Origin: Leptolyngbya sp. KIOST-1
GTDB taxonomy: Bacteria > Cyanobacteriota > Cyanobacteriia > Phormidesmidales > Phormidesmidaceae
Direction: 5' to 3'
DNA: 64,000 nt
Assembly (NCBI RefSeq): GCF_000763385.1
Contig: NZ_JQFA01000002.1
Coordinates: 2,976,001 to 3,040,000 of the forward strand
The notes beneath the pieces are model-generated. The model did not search any database. It saw only the letters and a list, made by a program, of their open reading frames with translations, and was not told the DNA's origin. The translations under genes and the position numbers were made by a program. The stretch's first letter is position 1. Each line of letters opens with the position of its first letter. This document shows positions 7,321-16,427 of the stretch, piece after piece.

Positions 7321-9090
7321 CTACTCCCCCGCCGCCTGCCGCACCCACAGCTCTACGCCTTCCGCCAGGACTTCCACCAGGCGCGCTTGTTCCTGAGGAT
7401 TCACAATCCACTCAAACTCGTTGGGGTTGATCATAAAGCCCAGTTCCAGCAGCACGGAGGGGGCAACATGGGGGCGGGTGAGGGCGAGGTTGTTCCAGAA
7501 AACGCCGTAGGAGGGGCGATCGAGTTCGACCACCAGGTAATCGTGGAGAAACTGGGCCAGGCTGTGGGCCTGGGTGTGGAACCAGAAGGCTCCGATGCCG
7601 GCTGTGTTTTCGGCGTCGCCGCTGTCGGGCAGGGCGTTGTAGTGAATGCTGAGGGCCAGGGTGGGCTGGTCCTGGGCAATCTGGAGGGCGCGATCGTTAA
7701 CACCGAGGAAGCTGTCGTCGGTGCGGGTCATGATCACGCGCGCGCCCCGGGCTTCTAGGGCGGCTTGCAGCAGCAGCGAGACATCCAGGTTAGGGGTTTT
7801 CTCGGGGGTGCCGTCGGGGCCGAGGGCCCCCAGTTCCTCGCCGCCGTGGCCGGGGTCAATCAGAATGGTGGTGCCAGCCAGGGGCTGAGCGGCTTGAACC
7901 GGGGGCGGCTGCCGGAGGGAGAGCACCAGGGTGGTGCCCTCGTAGCGCAGCTGGTAACCCCACTGCTGGGGGGTTTTGAGCCGGATGCGGTACTGGGCCT
8001 GGTCGGGCAGCACGGGGTGCCAGTCCAGGCGGCCAATCAGAGCGGCGGCGGCGACAAAAATGGTATCGGTTTGGGGGACGGTGTTGTGCAGGGTGAGGGT
8101 GAAGGTGTCGGTGTCCTGCTGGACGGTGACGGGGACAGGGACCTGGAGGGGAAAGAGAATTTCGGTCCAGCCGGGCACCTGGCGGGAGGTGACGCCGCGA
8201 ATCAGCGATCGCGGCAGTCCTGCGCCGGCTACCGCCTCGGTCTCGCTGGCGCGAATCCAGCCGCCGTAGTCGAGCCGCAGCCAGTCTCCCTGGCGGGCGG
8301 TGACTCGGGCGCGGGTGCCCTGGGGCAGGGGCGTCAGGCGCGAGTAGTCGGTACTGGGGCCGGTGCGGGCGACCCCAGCGGCGGCGGTGACTTCGACCAC
8401 CTCGATCGCATTGGGATTGAGAATGCTGACGGTGCCGGAGGCCTCAGCGGTGACCGTTGTGCCGCCCTGGGAGAGGCGGTAGAGGGGCTGCCCCAGGGTG
8501 GCCGGGGTTTCAGCCATGAAGCAGCTCTCGTAGCGGCTGGGGCCGGCGGTAGCAATGGGGTTGGCCTGATCGGTGAGCACCGCCGAGTTGGGGGGCAGGG
8601 TGGCGCGATTGGCCTGGGGCAGCAGGGTGTAGGTTTGCCCCGCCAGGGTGGCCGTCACCGTGGCCTGGGCTGGGGCCACGGCCCCCAGGCAGACCCAGTC
8701 CCCCGGCTGGTAGGCCAGGTCTACCGCTGGCACCAGGGAGCCTTCGGCAAAGCCCGGGGTCTCGGGCAGCACCGAACCGCTGTCCACCCGCGTCACGGTA
8801 ATCTCTAGGGTTTGATCGCCCTGGGTGAGGGTGAAGGTGTTGGGGCCCAGGTCCAGGGGCCGCGAGGGAGCAAAGTGGCCCGCCTCGCTGCGATTGTCAA
8901 TCGGTTCGCCGTTGAGCAGCACCGGCTGGTCGGCGGCGGCGGTGCCAATGAAGAAAATCTGCGCGGCGGTGGTCTGGTGGCCGTCGGGGGGATAGACCAC
9001 CTGGAGGGGCACCTGGGCACGGGCGATCGCAGCCAAACCCACCGTTGCCAACCCCACCAGGGCGGCTGCGCCCCACACCTGATGCACCAT
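7321..9090 (-). CDS. N-acetylmuramoyl-L-alanine amidase (Amidase_3) with SH3-type domain
   Basis: The 589-residue product starts with a signal peptide (VGLATVGLAAIARAQ). A middle region has an SH3b-like segment (VARTGPSTDYSRLTPLPQGTR) and an AMIN-like beta region. The C-terminal 180 residues are a zinc amidase: LIDPGHGG, a Glu in TPEKTPNLD, SIHYNA with the second metal His, and LLELGF with the catalytic Glu. It should cleave the bond between muramic acid and the stem peptide in the periplasm, as AmiC does in daughter-cell separation and septal junction formation in cyanobacteria. It is followed on the same strand by two LCP genes (read before it), which also act on the envelope. Confidence 0.92.
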   Translation of the reverse strand: MVHQVWGAAALVGLATVGLAAIARAQVPLQVVYPPDGHQTTAAQIFFIGTAAADQPVLLNGEPIDNRSEAGHFAPSRPLDLGPNTFTLTQGDQTLEITVTRVDSGSVLPETPGFAEGSLVPAVDLAYQPGDWVCLGAVAPAQATVTATLAGQTYTLLPQANRATLPPNSAVLTDQANPIATAGPSRYESCFMAETPATLGQPLYRLSQGGTTVTAEASGTVSILNPNAIEVVEVTAAAGVARTGPSTDYSRLTPLPQGTRARVTARQGDWLRLDYGGWIRASETEAVAGAGLPRSLIRGVTSRQVPGWTEILFPLQVPVPVTVQQDTDTFTLTLHNTVPQTDTIFVAAAALIGRLDWHPVLPDQAQYRIRLKTPQQWGYQLRYEGTTLVLSLRQPPPVQAAQPLAGTTILIDPGHGGEELGALGPDGTPEKTPNLDVSLLLQAALEARGARVIMTRTDDSFLGVNDRALQIAQDQPTLALSIHYNALPDSGDAENTAGIGAFWFHTQAHSLAQFLHDYLVVELDRPSYGVFWNNLALTRPHVAPSVLLELGFMINPNEFEWIVNPQEQARLVEVLAEGVELWVRQAAGE

Positions 9091-9175
9091 AGCTGACTGA
9101 ATCCTTTGCGATCGCTACCTGGCTAGTCTAGCGCTGGGGGGACCACAGCCCAACCTCAGCCCCTCAGACTTTGGC

Positions 9176-10600
9176 CTACAGGGCCTCCCCCAGCCCCTGC
9201 ACCCAATCGTTCCCCAGCTGAATAGTGATGTCAGAACTGAGCGCTCCGGTGCTTTCCACCCGCACATCGCCAATGCCCAAAAAGCGGTGGATGAGTTCAG
9301 CGGTGGCCCCATCGCCGCGCTGGGCCACAATCCGACTCATGGGCAGGGGTTCATTCAGCGCCCTATCCACGCGCACGTTGGAGTAGCCGCTGTCCCGCAG
9401 GGCCTTGGTCAGGGTCTCCACGGCCACGGGGTTATCGGTGCTGTCCTGGATGGCGATACGGACGCGGCTGGGGTCGCTGGCGGTGGACACCGACTGGCTG
9501 CCAAAGCCAAAGTACTGATCCACCAGGCCATCGATCTCGCTGTAGCTGGGCAGCCAGTAGCTAACGGTGTAGTCCTGGGGGCGGCTAAAGTTGCCGGGCA
9601 GCATCAGCATCTGCAGGTTGGAGCGGTTGATCTGGGCGCCGTAGCCCACCAGGGCCAGCAGTTCCTCCACCGTCAGGTTGGTGTCCACATTCGACTGAAT
9701 CACGGAGAGAATTTTGGGCAGCCGGGCAATGGTCGCCGGGTTTAGCGCCTGCTCCGTCAGCGCCCGCATAAACATTTGCTGACGCTGCACCCGGCCAATA
9801 TCGCCGTGGGTGTCGTAGCGAAAGCGCAGAAACTGAAGCGCCTTGTTGCCGTCGAGGGTCTGCTCCCCCGCCTTGAGGTTGATGTAGAGGTGCTGGCTGT
9901 CGTCCTGGTACTTCATATCGAGGGGCACGTTGACGGTCACCCCGCCCAGGGCATCGATCAGCTTTTCCACCCCCTGCACATTGATCCGCACGTAGCGATC
10001 GATCGCCACCCCCCCCAGCAGATCGCTCACCGACTCAGCCGCCAGGGCCGGACCACCGTAGACATTGGCCTCGTTGAGCTTGGTCAGCCGGCCCTGTACG
10101 TGGGTGCGGGTGTCGCGGGGCAGCGAGAGCACCACCAGCTGCTCGGTCTGGGGGTTGAACCGCAGCAGCAGCATGGAGTCTGAGCGCCCGTCAAAGGAAT
10201 CGACCAGGGCGTGGTAGCCCAGGTTCCTCAGCTCGGGCGGCACGTTCTGCACGTCGGTAGTGAGTGTTTTAATGCCCAGCACCAGAATGTTCACCGGACG
10301 GGTCAACCGCGGCAGCCGCAGACTGCCCGTAGACAGCATCGGGGTGTCCTGACTAAAGACCTGGGCATCTTCGGCACTGAGGGGCTGATGCTGGAGGGGT
10401 GAGGCCGACAGCGACACCGCCAGGAAGGCCCCAGCCACCCCCGAGACACTGGCCACCGCCGCCAGGGCCAGCCCGACCCCCAGCAGGCGACCCACGCGCC
10501 GTCGTTTGGGTTTGCGCGGCACGTACCCCTGGGGTGATTCAGGCCGCATTCCCTGCGATCGCGGGGAAGAGGATCGGGGGGGACTCTTTCGATGGGGCAC
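9176..10600 (-). CDS. LytR-CpsA-Psr (LCP) family glycopolymer transferase, copy 1
   Basis: The 474-residue protein has a basic N-terminus, one membrane anchor (about 37-58), then the LCP catalytic domain with NILVLGIK, SFDGRSDSMLLLRF, VLSLPRDTR, KLNEAN and LRFRYDTHGDIGRVQRQQ. The Asp and Arg residues in these blocks bind the polyprenyl-pyrophosphate substrate and Mg. A LytR_C-type domain (about 380-470) ends the protein. LCP enzymes attach polysaccharides to peptidoglycan outside the membrane. The start is a GTG after GAGGTGTCTG, matching the start of the neighbouring paralogue. The adjacent upstream gene is a close copy. Confidence 0.92.
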   Translation of the reverse strand: MPHRKSPPRSSSPRSQGMRPESPQGYVPRKPKRRRVGRLLGVGLALAAVASVSGVAGAFLAVSLSASPLQHQPLSAEDAQVFSQDTPMLSTGSLRLPRLTRPVNILVLGIKTLTTDVQNVPPELRNLGYHALVDSFDGRSDSMLLLRFNPQTEQLVVLSLPRDTRTHVQGRLTKLNEANVYGGPALAAESVSDLLGGVAIDRYVRINVQGVEKLIDALGGVTVNVPLDMKYQDDSQHLYINLKAGEQTLDGNKALQFLRFRYDTHGDIGRVQRQQMFMRALTEQALNPATIARLPKILSVIQSNVDTNLTVEELLALVGYGAQINRSNLQMLMLPGNFSRPQDYTVSYWLPSYSEIDGLVDQYFGFGSQSVSTASDPSRVRIAIQDSTDNPVAVETLTKALRDSGYSNVRVDRALNEPLPMSRIVAQRGDGATAELIHRFLGIGDVRVESTGALSSDITIQLGNDWVQGLGEAL

Positions 10601-10769
10601 CAGACACCTCAGGCATTAACGGTAAACAGCCAGATGTGTCCAGGCGCATCCAACCGTGAAATTTCTGCTGCATGGTAACAGCTATTGCGAGAAGCACACC
10701 ACAGAATCTGCTTAAATCTTGGCTTTTGGGCGTAGTTCACGACGGTAATCCCCCTGCTGCCGAGCGGTA

Positions 10770-12173
10770 CTAGAGCGACTGTCCCAGCCCCTGGTTCCAG
10801 TCCTGGCCGAGCTGAATGGTGATGTCGGAGTTGAGGGCCCCCGTACTTTCGACCCGCACTTCGCCAATGCCCAAAAACCGATGCACCATCTCGGCCGTAG
10901 CCCCGTCGCCCCGCTGAGCCACAATCCGGCTAATGGGCAGGGGTTCGTTCAGGCGTTTGTCAACATAGACATTGGAGTAACCGCTCTCCCGCAGGGCCTT
11001 GGTGAGGGCCTGAACCGCCACAGGGTCGTTGGTACTGTCTTGAATCGCCACCCGCACCCGGCTGGGATCGCTGCTAGTGGTGACCTTTTGGGTGCCAAAG
11101 CCAAAATACTGGTCAACCATGCCGTCAATGTCTTTGTAGCTCGGTAGCCAGTAGCTGGCCGCAAAGTCCTGGGGCCGGCTAAAGTTGCCGGGCAGCATTA
11201 GCATTTGCACGCTAGAGCGGTTGATTTGAGCACCGTAGCCCACCAGGGCCAGCAGTTCCTCCACCGTGAGGTTGGTGTCCACGTTCGCCTGAATCACGGA
11301 GAGAATCTTGGGCAGCCGGGTGATGGTCACCGGGTTGAGGGTCTGCTCGGCCAGCGCCCGCATGAATATCTGCTGGCGCTGAATGCGGCCAATGTCGCCC
11401 TGGGCATCGTAGCGAAATCGCAGAAACTGAAGCGATTGGTCGCCATTGAGCTGCTGCTCACCCGCCTTGAGGTTGATGTAGAGGTGCTGGCTATCGTCCT
11501 GATACTTCATGTCCTGGGGCACGTTGACGGTCACTCCACCCAGGGCGTCGATCAGTTTTTCCACCCCCTGCACGTTGATGCGCACGTAGCGATCGATCGC
11601 CACGCCCCCCAGCAGATCGCTCACCGACTCCGCCGCCAGGGCTGGCCCACCGTCGCGGTTGGCCTCGTTGAGTTTGGTCAGCCGACCGCGAACGTAGGTA
11701 CGGGTATCCCTGGGCAACGAGAGCACCACCAGTTGCTCGGTTTGGGGGTTAAACCGCAGCAGCAGCATGGAGTCGGAGAGGCCATCAAAGGAGTTAACCA
11801 GGGCGTGGTAGCCCAGCCCCTGCAGTTCAGGCGGCACCTCGTTGACATCGGTCGTTAAGACCTTGACCCCCAGCACCAGAATATTCACCGGACGAGTCAG
11901 GCGCGGCAGGCGCAGGGTGCCGCTGGATGAGATCGGGGTTTCCTGGCTAAAGGCACCGGAGTCTTCAGCACTGAGCGGCTGCTGCTGTAGGGGCGCAGCC
12001 GACAGCGACACCGCCAGCAGCGCCCCGGCCACCCCAGACAGTCCGGCTACCCCAGCCAGGGCAATACCAATGCCCAAAACCCGAGGGATGCGCCGCCGCT
12101 TCTGGGGCGAGACTCTTTGAGGATGACCCTGGGGAACACGAGACTTGAGATGTTGAGGGTTACGTTGAGACAC
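10770..12173 (-). CDS. LytR-CpsA-Psr (LCP) family glycopolymer transferase, copy 2
   Basis: This 467-residue paralogue of the next gene keeps the same architecture: basic N-terminus, single membrane anchor, LCP domain (NILVLGVK, SFDGLSDSMLLLRF, VLSLPRDTR, KLNEAN, DIGRIQRQQ) and LytR_C domain. Large blocks are identical in protein sequence, so the pair arose by tandem duplication. The GTG at 12173 aligns with the paralogue's start and has GAGGT upstream; a GTG at 12239 would add 22 residues with no counterpart. The 169 bases between the two copies hold no gene. Two LCP copies in tandem suggest either dosage or split specificity for different surface polymers. Confidence 0.9.
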   Translation of the reverse strand: MSQRNPQHLKSRVPQGHPQRVSPQKRRRIPRVLGIGIALAGVAGLSGVAGALLAVSLSAAPLQQQPLSAEDSGAFSQETPISSSGTLRLPRLTRPVNILVLGVKVLTTDVNEVPPELQGLGYHALVNSFDGLSDSMLLLRFNPQTEQLVVLSLPRDTRTYVRGRLTKLNEANRDGGPALAAESVSDLLGGVAIDRYVRINVQGVEKLIDALGGVTVNVPQDMKYQDDSQHLYINLKAGEQQLNGDQSLQFLRFRYDAQGDIGRIQRQQIFMRALAEQTLNPVTITRLPKILSVIQANVDTNLTVEELLALVGYGAQINRSSVQMLMLPGNFSRPQDFAASYWLPSYKDIDGMVDQYFGFGTQKVTTSSDPSRVRVAIQDSTNDPVAVQALTKALRESGYSNVYVDKRLNEPLPISRIVAQRGDGATAEMVHRFLGIGEVRVESTGALNSDITIQLGQDWNQGLGQSL

Positions 12174-12402
12174 CAGGGACCTCAGGGCAGTAGAAATAAA
12201 CACTACAGAAACCGCAGGTCCACTCGGCTCGGAACCCACGAAATTTTTAGCTGCATAGTAGCAGCAATTTAGACAACCGACTTACGGAATATATTGCTGG
12301 ACTAAATTCTTAAGCCCAGGCCTGGCCCAGGCGATCGCCAGCCAGTTCCACTCTGCACCCCTCGGTCCACCGCCGCCAGTCGGAGCAGCGCCAGACCATT
12401 CC

Positions 12403-12762
12403 CTAGGGCAACCGCTTGCTGAGCTGGCTAAAGCCTGGCAAGCTGACCGATTTCCCCTGCAGTAGACGTACCATGAGCACCAGGTTGGTGAGGGTATACC
12501 CCGTAGTCACCAGGGTGTTGGTGATAAGCAGCCGCAGCGATAGCCCCGGTGCCAGGTGGCTGCCCGTACCCAACAGAACGTAGGTGATTACCCAGGTTAA
12601 CGCCAGGGTCACCACCAGTCGACTGACGGCCATTTCCTGACGACTACCCTGTTTCTGCCACAGACTGTAGACCGCTGGCACCACCCCAAAGATAGGAACC
12701 AGGTAAATCGTTAGTTTGAGGCGTTCCAGGGTTTCTCCCGAGGCGGGACTGGCTTTTTTCAT
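12403..12762 (-). CDS. Conserved hypothetical membrane protein
   Basis: From the ATG at 12762 the product has 119 residues. It starts MKKASPASGETLERLKLTIYLVPIFG and shows three likely membrane spans (about 17-37, 55-75, 82-105). An upstream ATG at 12861 would add 33 residues lacking family-like character. The segment SRQEMAVSRLVVTLALTW resembles small cyanobacterial proteins of unknown function. It lies between the LCP genes and coaBC, all on the minus strand but with gaps large enough for separate promoters. Confidence 0.65.
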   Translation of the reverse strand: MKKASPASGETLERLKLTIYLVPIFGVVPAVYSLWQKQGSRQEMAVSRLVVTLALTWVITYVLLGTGSHLAPGLSLRLLITNTLVTTGYTLTNLVLMVRLLQGKSVSLPGFSQLSKRLP

Positions 12763-12901
12763 GGACGTACGCTCTGGGCAAAGAGGCCGGTAGAGATTCG
12801 CTGCGGGGTATGCCCAGATTATGCCCCACAGAATCAGCCTCAGTGTACCCACAGCGGGCAAAATGCCAAGTCACACCCCAAAATTCGGTGGGACAACGCC
12901 G

Positions 12902-14137
12902 TTAGAACCCCGCTTGCAGCAGGGCATCCCAGAGCTGATGGGCCAGCGACAGCTTGCTGCAAGGGGGGATGGCCCGTTTGTCACCCGCTCGGGTGAGCAA
13001 AACCGCCTGATTGCGATCGCCCCCAAAGCCGCTGCCCTCCACATCCACCGGGTTCGCCACGATCGCATCGAGGCCCTTGCGCTGGAGCTTATCGAGGGCG
13101 GGGGGCACGATATCGCCAGTCTGGGCCGCAAAGCCGATCAGCCGCTGGTGGGGCGATCGCTTTTGGGCCAGGTCGGCCACAATATCGGGCACCGGGGCCA
13201 GGGGCAGGGCATCGGGCAGATCGGCCTTGGCCAGCTTGGTCGCGGCCTGGGTGGTGGGCCGCACATCGGCCACCGCCGCCGCCATCACCACCCAGTCGGC
13301 CAGGGGCAGGTGGGTGAGCATGGCCCGGTGCATCTGCTCGGCGGTGGTCACACCCACGGGTTTAATGCCGCCCAGGCGAGCCCTGAGCGCCTCCTCCAGG
13401 GGGCCGTGCACCAGGGTAACCGTAGCACCCCGGTGAATCGCCGCCTGGGCCAGGGCAATGCCCATTCTGCCGCTGGCGGGGTTGCCGATGAAGCGCACCG
13501 GGTCCAGGTGTTCACGGGTACTGCCGGTGCTGATCAGCAGGTGCTTGCCCCGCAGGTCGCGCCGCCCCTGGCTGTGCAGCAGCGAGTCAATGTGGGTGAG
13601 GATATCCTCGGGCTCGGCCATCCGTCCGGTGCCAATGCGATCGCAGGCCAGCACCCCAGCCCCCGGATCGATAGCGTGGTAGCGCTCATCCTGCAACAGC
13701 TGGTGCCAGTTGCGCTGCACCGCCTGCTGCTGCCACATGTCGGTGTTCATGGCCGGGGCCAGCAGCACCGGGACGGTAGAGGCCAGCACCGTGTTGGTCA
13801 GCAGGTTGTCCGCCAGGCCATGGGCCAGCTTGGCCAGGGTGTTGGCGCTCAGGGGCGCAATCACCAGCAGGTCGGCCCACTCCCCCAGCTCGATGTGCAG
13901 CGGGCGACCCTGGACAGGCTGCCAGAAGGTTTCATCGGTGCAGGCGGGCTGGCGCGACAAGGTCGCCACCGTCAGCGGCGAAATAAACGCCTGCCCCCGC
14001 TGCGTCAGCATTGCCCGTACCGCTGTCCCCCCCTTGGCCAGCGATGAGATCACGGAGCAGACTTTGTAGGCCGCAATGCCGCCGCAGATGCCCAGCAGCA
14101 CCCGCCGAGATTCTACGACAGCAGCCCGTTCCATCAT
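12902..14137 (-). CDS. coaBC: Bifunctional phosphopantothenoylcysteine decarboxylase/synthetase
   Basis: The 411-residue protein has both CoaBC halves. The N-terminal flavin decarboxylase (CoaC) shows LLGICGGIAAYK, the flavin-binding APLSANTLAK, and the substrate clamp APAMNTDMW. The C-terminal synthetase (CoaB) shows LISTGSTREHLDPVRFIGN and SGRMG for nucleotide binding, then LIGFAAQTGD. Together they convert 4'-phosphopantothenate and cysteine, using a nucleotide triphosphate, to 4'-phosphopantetheine in coenzyme A synthesis in the cytoplasm. Length is normal for the family. It appears to be a stand-alone gene between a membrane protein and a small DUF gene. Confidence 0.95.
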   Translation of the reverse strand: MMERAAVVESRRVLLGICGGIAAYKVCSVISSLAKGGTAVRAMLTQRGQAFISPLTVATLSRQPACTDETFWQPVQGRPLHIELGEWADLLVIAPLSANTLAKLAHGLADNLLTNTVLASTVPVLLAPAMNTDMWQQQAVQRNWHQLLQDERYHAIDPGAGVLACDRIGTGRMAEPEDILTHIDSLLHSQGRRDLRGKHLLISTGSTREHLDPVRFIGNPASGRMGIALAQAAIHRGATVTLVHGPLEEALRARLGGIKPVGVTTAEQMHRAMLTHLPLADWVVMAAAVADVRPTTQAATKLAKADLPDALPLAPVPDIVADLAQKRSPHQRLIGFAAQTGDIVPPALDKLQRKGLDAIVANPVDVEGSGFGGDRNQAVLLTRAGDKRAIPPCSKLSLAHQLWDALLQAGF

Positions 14138-14244
14138 GCCCGATCCGAATGCAGAGACCTCGATTTAACCACAGGCAAGCCAGGGCGAACACCGATCGCC
14201 CCTACCAGTTGAGGATAGGTAGTTAGGATGGGGAGCGAGCCCTG

Positions 14245-14457
14245 CTACGACTCGTCGTAGGGTTCGAGGTCAAGCAGATAGACGTAGGACTCGACCAGCT
14301 CTGGCCGCTGAAACGCCAGCGCCCGCAGTAGGTGCCAGTCCTGCAGCCCCTCAAAGGCATTATCGTAGGCGTCCGTTTCTAAGCGAGAGGCGAGTTCAGC
14401 CACCGTATCCGGTGTCATGTCTGAAACGGCCTGCTGCGAAACATGTAGGCTCAGCAT
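14245..14457 (-). CDS. Small conserved cyanobacterial protein (DUF2555-like)
   Basis: The 70-residue product contains MTPDTVAELASRLETDAYDNAFEGLQDWHLLRALAFQRPELVESYVYLLDLEPYDE, a pattern I recognise as the DUF2555 family restricted to cyanobacteria and plastid-bearing relatives. It is acidic and soluble, with no known function. It sits alone between coaBC and an esterase gene. Confidence 0.7.
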   Translation of the reverse strand: MLSLHVSQQAVSDMTPDTVAELASRLETDAYDNAFEGLQDWHLLRALAFQRPELVESYVYLLDLEPYDES

Positions 14458-14568
14458 AGTCTTTTCCCCCTTAGCGACAACGACCCGACTGCTGCGCGTT
14501 CACCTTGAGGGGCCAATGTTTTGACCACCGCAGACGACCACCGCAGGCTGGGGCCAGTTCACCTTCCT

Positions 14569-15255
14569 CTATCCTAAAGGGTTGGTCGGGGTATTCCCCG
14601 GCTCCTGCCTCAAATCTTCGCAAAACCCGCCAATTAGCTCTATTACCTGGAGCGGAATTTCATGGCCCATCGGCAGCTCATGCCAGGTAACCGGCTGCCC
14701 GCAGGCAGCCAGGGCCTCCTTGGCCTGGTAGGCCCGGGCGATCGGCACCACCGGATCTAAAGAGCCGTGCACCATCACCAGGGGGCGTGGGCTGACCGGG
14801 GTTTGGGCGGGGCCGTGCAGGTAGCCGCTGAGAATAATTTGTCCGGCCAGGGGCAGCTGCGCCCCCAGGTCCAGCGCCATTGCGCCCCCCTGGGAAAACC
14901 CGGCCAAAATCGTGCGCTCCAGGGGAATCTGGGTGGTTTGCGGCAGGGCCACCAGCCAGCTCTTGAGGCGATCGCGGCTGGATTGCAGGTCGCTCTGGCG
15001 GGCAAAGTCGTGGGGGCGGCGAAAGTCGTACCCCGCTGGGAAGCCGTACCACATGCGCCCGCCTGGAGCCTGGGGATGGGGCCAGGGCGCATCGGGAAAC
15101 ACCATGGCCAGGTGGCTGAGCTTGAGGTAGGGCGCTAAGCCCACCAAATCGGCGGCATTGGCTCCCCAGCCGTGGAGCGCCACCAGACACCAGTCGGCGG
15201 TGCCGTCTGGAGGTCCATAGGTTAGCGCTTGCAGGAACGAATTGGTGGGGAGCAT
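14569..15255 (-). CDS. Phospholipase/carboxylesterase family alpha/beta hydrolase
   Basis: The 228-residue product has LVALHGWGANAAD (oxyanion hole region), the nucleophile elbow GFSQGG, an acid in HGSLDPVVP and the catalytic His in PMGHEIP. This is the YpfH/acyl-protein thioesterase branch of alpha/beta hydrolases, which act on short acyl esters in the cytoplasm. The true substrate cannot be read from sequence. It is followed by trhO upstream on the same strand with 70 bases between them. Confidence 0.88.
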   Translation of the reverse strand: MLPTNSFLQALTYGPPDGTADWCLVALHGWGANAADLVGLAPYLKLSHLAMVFPDAPWPHPQAPGGRMWYGFPAGYDFRRPHDFARQSDLQSSRDRLKSWLVALPQTTQIPLERTILAGFSQGGAMALDLGAQLPLAGQIILSGYLHGPAQTPVSPRPLVMVHGSLDPVVPIARAYQAKEALAACGQPVTWHELPMGHEIPLQVIELIGGFCEDLRQEPGNTPTNPLG

Positions 15256-15325
15256 AGGGGCGGTTGGGGATGCTGGAGGTTGGATTGAGGGATGCTCTGG
15301 GCAGCTGGGGGAGCAGTCGGGCGGG

Positions 15326-16195
15326 CTAGCGATGGCGTTGACGGGCCTCGAGCCGCGATCGCTTCTCGGGAGTCAGCTCAGCATAGCAGTGAGGGCAGGA
15401 AATGCCCGCCTCGTACTGGGGAGAGTCCTGCTCAGTCGGGCTAACGGGGTGGCCGCAGCCCAGGCAGAGATCGTGGTCGGTGGGGGTGAGCTGGTGATCC
15501 ACGGCGACGCGATCGTCAAAGACAAAGCAGTCGCCCTGCCACAGGCTTTCGCTGGCGGGTACGGTTTTGAGGTAGTTGAGGATGCCGCCCTGGAGGTGGT
15601 AGACCTGCTCAAAGCCCTGCAATCGCAGGTAGGCGGTGGCCTTTTCGCAGCGAATGCCCCCGGTACAGAACATGGCCACTTTTTTGTGCTGGGCCGGGTC
15701 GAGGTGATTGCCCACGTAGTCGGGCAACTCCCGAAATGATTTGGTTTGCGGGTTGACTGCGCCCCGAAAGGTGCCCAGCTCCACCTCGAAGCTGTTGCGG
15801 GCATCGATCAGCACCAGGTCGGGATCGACGATCAGCTGGTTCCAGTCCTGGGGGGCGACGTAGGTGCCGACCTCCTGCCGGGCTGGATTGACCTCGGGCC
15901 GCCCCAGGGTGACGATCTCTCGCTTCAGCTTCACTTTCATACGCTCGAAGGGGGACTCAGCGGTGGTGGATTCCTGGTGGGGGAAAGGGCCAATTTCGGG
16001 GTGGGAGTGCAGCCAGGTCAACAGGGTATCCAGGCGGGGGCGATCGCCCGCCACAGTGGCGTTGATGCCCTCGCTGGCCAGCAGAATGGTGCCGCGCAGA
16101 CCCCAGTTCCGGCACCGCTTCAACAGCTCAGCCCGCAGCGCCTCGGGGTCACTGAGGGGCACAAATTTGTAGAAGGTGGCAACAACCCAGGTCAT
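15326..16195 (-). CDS. trhO: tRNA uridine(34) hydroxylase, rhodanese family
   Basis: The 289-residue protein begins MTWVVATFYKFVPL and contains the TrhO/YceA N-terminal domain (GTILLASEGINATVAG, PFERMKVKLKREIVTLG) and a rhodanese domain with the active loop CTGGIRCEKA. A C-terminal extension has paired cysteines (CLGCGHPVSP, CPHCYAEL) likely to bind zinc. TrhO makes 5-hydroxyuridine at the wobble position of tRNAs in an oxygen-dependent manner. The frame could open upstream at 16357, but the family start MTWVVA at 16195 is preferred. The CPHC zinc-like tail is common in homologues. Confidence 0.92.
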   Translation of the reverse strand: MTWVVATFYKFVPLSDPEALRAELLKRCRNWGLRGTILLASEGINATVAGDRPRLDTLLTWLHSHPEIGPFPHQESTTAESPFERMKVKLKREIVTLGRPEVNPARQEVGTYVAPQDWNQLIVDPDLVLIDARNSFEVELGTFRGAVNPQTKSFRELPDYVGNHLDPAQHKKVAMFCTGGIRCEKATAYLRLQGFEQVYHLQGGILNYLKTVPASESLWQGDCFVFDDRVAVDHQLTPTDHDLCLGCGHPVSPTEQDSPQYEAGISCPHCYAELTPEKRSRLEARQRHR

Positions 16196-16427
16196 AGTGC
16201 GATCGCAGGGGGCAAGGTTCCCATTATAGAAGCTGATGTTGGCCCGGCTCAGCCGTCCGTAGGGCGGGGCCAGAGGGTGGGTCATCAATTTCGGCTCAAA
16301 GCGTAGCAGCGAATATCTAGACACCCTGCTGGCAAGGCGGGCCGATGTGCGCTTCAATGGCCCAATGACCCGGGCCGATGCCGAGCCCGAGCCCGATATT
16401 GCCCTTGTGCGACTCGGTTTTGCCCGC

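Noticed and set aside
7765-8808. A 347-codon open frame on the plus strand opposite the amidase gene
   Set aside because: Glycine-rich shadow frame of a GC-rich gene; the minus-strand protein has clear domains and the plus frame has none.
12821-14047. A 408-codon plus-strand frame opposite coaBC
   Set aside because: Composition (Gly/His/Gln-rich) is typical of the antisense of a GC-rich gene, and coaBC is certain.
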